Origin: Acinetobacter nosocomialis NIPH 2119
Lineage (GTDB): Bacteria; Pseudomonadota; Gammaproteobacteria; Pseudomonadales; Moraxellaceae
Direction: 5' to 3'
NCBI RefSeq assembly: GCF_000368085.1
Contig: NZ_KB849239.1
Span: 2,877,705-2,941,704, forward strand
DNA: 64,000 bases
Both the position numbers and the translations under genes were made by a program. The notes beneath the pieces are model-generated. The model was not told where the DNA came from and did no database searches. It saw nothing but the letters and a program-made list of their open reading frames with translations. This document shows, piece by piece, positions 60,842-64,000 of this stretch. How positions within the stretch are numbered: the stretch's first letter is position 1; every line of letters begins with the position of its first letter.

Positions 60842-61432
60842 TTAGAAGAAACGAAATACCACCGGAAGCATACACAAAATGAGTAACATGGCCGATCCTT
60901 TATATAAATGATCGGCTTTTATTTTCTGCATTGAACCCGTTAATAAAGCACGTCCAAAAATCATCCAGAAACTCGCAGCAGGAATAAGGATCAACGTAAA
61001 AGCAGCAAAGACCATAAGAAAATTTTCGGGCGAATTCCATGTTTCAGCTGGGAAAATACCAGCTGCAAACAGTAAGGACTTAGGATTTTTTAAAGTTGAG
61101 AAGAATAGTTGACGTGGGCGAATATTGCGATGGTTCTGGCTAAACTGTTGTAAATGTGTGGTTTTCCATAAACGGAATGCCATCCAGAATACATATAACA
61201 CACTCGTAATATGCAAAATGAGTAGCAGCGCTGGCCAGACTGGAGCTGCTAAATGAATAAACACGGCCCAAAAGCTGATGCCATAGGCATAGCCTAACCA
61301 TTGCATTGGAATAAGCCAGAATGTTTTAGATAAACCTTGTGAGTGAGCTGCGGTTGCAAGTAATGCATTTGTCGGACCAGGGATAAGCAAAACAGCCAAC
61401 ATTGCTAATACAAAAAACCAGCTTTCAATCAT
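60842..61432 (-). CDS. LysE family translocator (second copy)
   Basis: 196 residues when started at the Met of MIESWFFVLAMLAVLLIPGPTN; a longer frame goes up to 61528 but would prefix 32 residues with no family match. The LysE motif is IPGPTNALLATAAHSQGLSKTFWLIPMQWLGYAYG near residue 20, with NPKSLLFAAGIFP near 120. It has about six membrane helices. This likely exports an amino acid or related metabolite. Low resemblance to the copy at 44632 suggests a different substrate. It is alone on the minus strand. Confidence 0.86.
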   Translation of the reverse strand: MIESWFFVLAMLAVLLIPGPTNALLATAAHSQGLSKTFWLIPMQWLGYAYGISFWAVFIHLAAPVWPALLLILHITSVLYVFWMAFRLWKTTHLQQFSQNHRNIRPRQLFFSTLKNPKSLLFAAGIFPAETWNSPENFLMVFAAFTLILIPAASFWMIFGRALLTGSMQKIKADHLYKGSAMLLILCMLPVVFRFF

Positions 61433-61601
61433 AAAGTTTCCACATTGATAAAGATGCGGCAACCTTAAACGAAATAGGCAAAATATAGCAAGTTTAGTGA
61501 GTATATTGACTAGAAAAAATACAGCCACTTTAAAGTTATATTTTAAAAAAGCTTTTGATTTATATTGATTTTATTATGAAACATTTTGCTAAACTTTATT
61601 C

Positions 61602-61633
61602 ATCACAATATGCTTTGATTAGCATATTGTGAT
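61602..61633. repeat. Perfect 13-base inverted repeat downstream of the ParA-lipoprotein pair
   Basis: ATCACAATATGCT / AGCATATTGTGAT around TTGATT. No T run follows on either strand, so it is not a standard terminator. Confidence 0.7.
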
Positions 61634-61646
61634 TCAAAATTGACTA

Positions 61647-62036
61647 TTATTTCGCCTTTTTGCGAACAATAATTGGACAATTCTTAAACTGAGCAGCCTG
61701 AACAATTGCCTCTTGTTGCCCCATTACACGTGAAAGTTCAGTGTTCTTGGTTGAAGAAGATTGCCCCATGTTGACAGAGATGGATGGACCGAATCCCCAA
61801 CCGCCTCGTCCCCAGCCGCCACCAAGACCAACGCCAACACCCATACCTGTACTTTTTGGAGTCTGTACACCATTGTCGATATATTGTTGAATACGGTTAT
61901 ATTCACTTTGAAGTTGTTGGCAACTCAAAGATTGATACTGTGTCGGAGACACATAAGTCGGTTTTACCGTCGTGGCACAAGCGCCCAATAGTAAGGTGGC
62001 TGCTGCCAAAGGCACAAGATATAAGCCTTTCATCAT
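61647..62036 (-). CDS. Glycine-rich lipoprotein
   Basis: 129 residues from MMKGLY; the Met directly after is an equal choice. The lipobox LLLGAC places the lipidated Cys at 20. A helical part SCQQLQSEYNRIQQYIDNG (about 37-55) precedes a Gly/Trp tract (GMGVGVGLGGGWGRGGWGFGP, about 64-84) and a C-terminal RVMGQQEAIVQAAQFKNCP with a Cys that could pair with Cys38. Gly-zipper-like membrane proteins have similar tracts. No family is recognised. It starts seven bases after the ParA stop and so is cotranscribed with it. Confidence 0.8.
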   Translation of the reverse strand: MMKGLYLVPLAAATLLLGACATTVKPTYVSPTQYQSLSCQQLQSEYNRIQQYIDNGVQTPKSTGMGVGVGLGGGWGRGGWGFGPSISVNMGQSSSTKNTELSRVMGQQEAIVQAAQFKNCPIIVRKKAK

Positions 62037-62043
62037 TTTTCTC

Positions 62044-62886
62044 TTATCGTTTTGGTTCAATTTCGCTGAACAATGCCTCATAAGATTGAGTCAATTTGTG
62101 TTCTGGCGCCAAGTGAGCCAAAGGTAAATTTTTCTGATGTGATTCTTTCATTAAAATTGATGGTGGTAACATGCTATTAAGTACAGGTAAACCTTCATCT
62201 TTTAACTGTTGAACCACTTCCCGCGGTAGTTTTGCTTGGGACTGGAACTGATTCACCACAATTCCCTCAATTTCCAAGCGGTCATTATGATCATCTTGCG
62301 TTTCGAGAACATTTTCAATCAATGTTTGTAACGCACGCTTTGAAAATACATCACAGTCGAAAGGAATCAGAACTTTATCTGCAGCAATTAAAGCAGACAA
62401 GGTGAAAAAGTTAAAAGCTGGTGGTGTATCAATATAAATGCGGTCATATCGTCCAATTAAGCTTTGAATTGAATCACGTAATTTATAAATTTTATGTTTG
62501 CTTTCAAGTGCATGTTCAAGAGCACCGAGCGTAGGGCTAGCCGGAAGCACATCTAGTTTTGCAAAAGATGTTGAGTGTACAAAACTGTCGAGATCTTTAT
62601 TACGAGGGGCTTTTAAAATTGAGCCTATAGCATTACCAATTAGACCTTTTTGTTGATTATTCCCCAGCACATCTTCAAAGAAGTTTTCAATATTTGGTTC
62701 TAAAACTGCTTTATCAGCAGCGTATGTTGCCTCTTCACCTAAAAGGTATTGGCTAGAGTTGGCTTGAGGATCAAGGTCGATCACCAAGGTCCTTAAGCCA
62801 TGTTTGGCACTAATTGCAGCCAAATTTACAGTAATACTTGATTTCCCTACACCGCCTTTTTGGTTAAACACCACACGAGTTAACAT
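62044..62886 (-). CDS. ParA family ATPase, orphan
   Basis: 280 residues. The deviant Walker A is FNQKGGVGKSSITVNLA with Lys10 and Lys15, then LVIDLDPQANSSQYLLG (Walker A'), YIDTPPAFNFFTLSALIAADKVLIPFDCD (Walker B and switch) and GIVVNQFQSQ. These are the hallmarks of ParA/Soj ATPases that polymerise or pattern on DNA. No ParB-like gene and no parS-like site were found next to it; instead it is followed by a Gly-rich lipoprotein. Such orphans often place other cargo such as chemotaxis or secretion clusters. The true cargo is unknown. Confidence 0.9.
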   Translation of the reverse strand: MLTRVVFNQKGGVGKSSITVNLAAISAKHGLRTLVIDLDPQANSSQYLLGEEATYAADKAVLEPNIENFFEDVLGNNQQKGLIGNAIGSILKAPRNKDLDSFVHSTSFAKLDVLPASPTLGALEHALESKHKIYKLRDSIQSLIGRYDRIYIDTPPAFNFFTLSALIAADKVLIPFDCDVFSKRALQTLIENVLETQDDHNDRLEIEGIVVNQFQSQAKLPREVVQQLKDEGLPVLNSMLPPSILMKESHQKNLPLAHLAPEHKLTQSYEALFSEIEPKR

Positions 62887-62962
62887 GTTTCCCTCTACAT
62901 ATTTTTTTACTGTATGCAGTTTAACCTAGAGCTTAAGCAAAAAGGCAAAGAATGTAGAACAA

Positions 62963-63355
62963 TTAAGCAAAAACCGGTTTCACGATGACCAAAATAATAA
63001 TGGCAACAAATGCGATTGCACTAATAACCAAACCCGCACGGCGCTGGGCTAATAAAATAGTGTCATCCTTTTTAAAGGCTTTCATTAATGATGATAAGAG
63101 CACTAAAAATAAGATAATTTTAGCGTAAAACCACGGCTGGACCTGAAAGTTCTTCATTACCAGTAAAATCGCACCAGTAATAAAAACGACTGTAAAAGAT
63201 AGATGCTGTAAAGCAACTAACGCTTTACGCCCTGCTGGGTTAGGTTGTTGACCTTGTACACCAATAAACAGTGTAGAAGCGCGTAATACAAAAACCATAA
63301 GTGCGGCTGCTACCGCAGTCATATGAATAATTTTAGTGAGTAAATGTGCGTCCAT
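62963..63355 (-). CDS. SirB2 family protein
   Basis: 130 residues with four membrane helices and the SirB2 features AHLLTKIIHMTAVAAALMVFVLRA at the N-terminus and ALQHLSFTVVFITGAILLVMKN. SirB2 is an integral membrane family named from invasion-gene regulation in Salmonella but found widely without known action. It follows the BolA gene by 11 bases, the two reading in the same direction and likely cotranscribed. Confidence 0.87.
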   Translation of the reverse strand: MDAHLLTKIIHMTAVAAALMVFVLRASTLFIGVQGQQPNPAGRKALVALQHLSFTVVFITGAILLVMKNFQVQPWFYAKIILFLVLLSSLMKAFKKDDTILLAQRRAGLVISAIAFVAIIILVIVKPVFA

Positions 63356-63366
63356 AAACTAAGCCC

Positions 63367-63675
63367 TTAGCTCTTAGGTGCATGTGCACATTCTGGACTC
63401 GCTGGCGCTTGACCTTGCCACTCACTTGGTAAATAAGCGTGAATTGCTAAAGCATGGATTTGTCCCGGATTCATTAAATCAGAAGCCAAGGCATAAACTT
63501 TTTGATGACGTTGAACCAAACGCAAGCCGTTAAACTCTTCACTCACCACAATCACTTTAAAATGTGATTCTTTACCTGGAAAATATCCACCGTGGCCAGC
63601 AGACTCATTAATGACTTCTAAATGGCTAGGTGCAAGGGTTTGTAACCGTTCAATCAACTGTTGTTCAAGGCTCAT
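63367..63675 (-). CDS. BolA family protein
   Basis: 102 residues from the Met with AAGGAAA upstream; the longer frame to 63738 has no ribosome site. The class is clear from GHGGYFPGKESHFKVIVVSEEFNGLRLVQRHQKVYAL and IHALAIHAYLPSEW, with the conserved His in GHGG and in RHQ that act as Fe-S ligands with monothiol glutaredoxin. BolA proteins help Fe-S cluster traffic and stress-linked gene control. It is divergent from the tRNA-Gly at the right edge, with 230 bases between. Confidence 0.9.
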   Translation of the reverse strand: MSLEQQLIERLQTLAPSHLEVINESAGHGGYFPGKESHFKVIVVSEEFNGLRLVQRHQKVYALASDLMNPGQIHALAIHAYLPSEWQGQAPASPECAHAPKS

Positions 63676-63868
63676 AGCTTTTCCTTTTACGATTATTCGT
63701 ATATTTAGACCTAGTATACCCTGTCTACACACAAACAAAAGTTGCTCTTGTACACTTTGACTTCAAACAAAATGTCTATTTATTCGGCAACTTATCAATA
63801 AAAACGGCTCTAAATACTCATTTCTGTTTTTATTTTATGCAATCAGCATAATTATTTGCATAAAGTTG

Positions 63869-63896
63869 TTGACCCTTGTTTTGCTTAATGTATTAT
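63869..63896 (+). promoter_or_regulatory. Promoter of the tRNA-Gly gene
   Basis: -35 TTGACC (63869-63874) and -10 TATTAT (63891-63896) with a 16-base spacer, about ten bases before the tRNA. Confidence 0.72.
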
Positions 63897-63905
63897 AAGC
63901 GGCAC

Positions 63906-63981
<76 letters not shown>

Positions 63982-64000
63982 AATTGGTTTTTTTTGAGAA

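Noticed and set aside
61784..62083. 99-residue plus-strand frame over the Gly-rich lipoprotein
   Set aside because: It is produced by the repetitive GC-richer lipoprotein sequence on the other strand.

Overview
The window reads as a stretch of Acinetobacter chromosome, most likely from the A. calcoaceticus-baumannii complex. The support is the low G+C content, a complete 16S-Ile-Ala-23S-5S operon of gammaproteobacterial type, an atpIBEFHAGDC operon, the znuA / zur-znuC-znuB zinc locus, the TonB copper receptor cluster and many Acinetobacter-style small lipoproteins. The species is inferred from overall protein resemblance, not from a database search. I see no insertion sequence, prophage, CRISPR array or integron. 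This is mostly core chromosome with small accessory transport and regulator cassettes.

Layout. 1-4.7 kb: a LOG-family hydrolase cut by the left edge, a DHA2 drug-efflux-type MFS protein, a GH25 lysozyme gene broken by one in-frame stop, dinB and a RidA-family gene. 4.8-14.1 kb: a DUF2726 protein, a YgiQ radical SAM protein, a phytase-like esterase lipoprotein, a MerR regulator divergent from a three-gene DUF2938/flavodoxin/DUF2798 operon, a putative small RNA, a lytic transglycosylase, cysK and a GNAT. 14.25-20.04 kb: an rRNA operon on the minus strand with two promoters, processing stems and a terminator. 20.1-28.6 kb: TetR/MpaB pair, copper-uptake cluster (DUF2946, TonB receptor, Met/His-rich small protein), def, LysM protein, dprA and tsaC.

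28.6-34.2 kb: a structured intergenic region that may be a minus-strand small RNA, an EamA transporter, a TetR/MFS/AraC module with two operator copies, a glutathione peroxidase and a lipoprotein. 34.2-41.5 kb: the full F-type ATP synthase operon. 41.6-44.6 kb: zinc uptake genes arranged around a perfect Zur box. 44.6-54.1 kb: LysE exporter, Dyp peroxidase, lipoprotein, malic enzyme, argS, SPOR protein, GST, OsmC and pirin. 54.2-55.5 kb: a small operon of a His-rich YqjI-like PadR regulator, a Fur-like protein without metal ligands and a DUF3861 protein. 55.8-64 kb: GNAT, guaA, DUF445, DoxX, DedA, LysE, an orphan ParA with a Gly-rich lipoprotein, SirB2, BolA and tRNA-Gly at the right edge.

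How the genes work together. Metal handling recurs: zinc import under Zur, copper import through an OprC-like receptor, and a likely metal- or redox-sensing regulator operon. Several cassettes are regulator plus efflux or reductase (MerR-flavodoxin, TetR-MFS-AraC, TetR-MpaB). The least explained items are the switch-like RNA near 28.6 kb, the PadR/degenerate-Fur/DUF3861 operon and the orphan ParA-lipoprotein pair. No clear, wholly new multi-gene system stands out.
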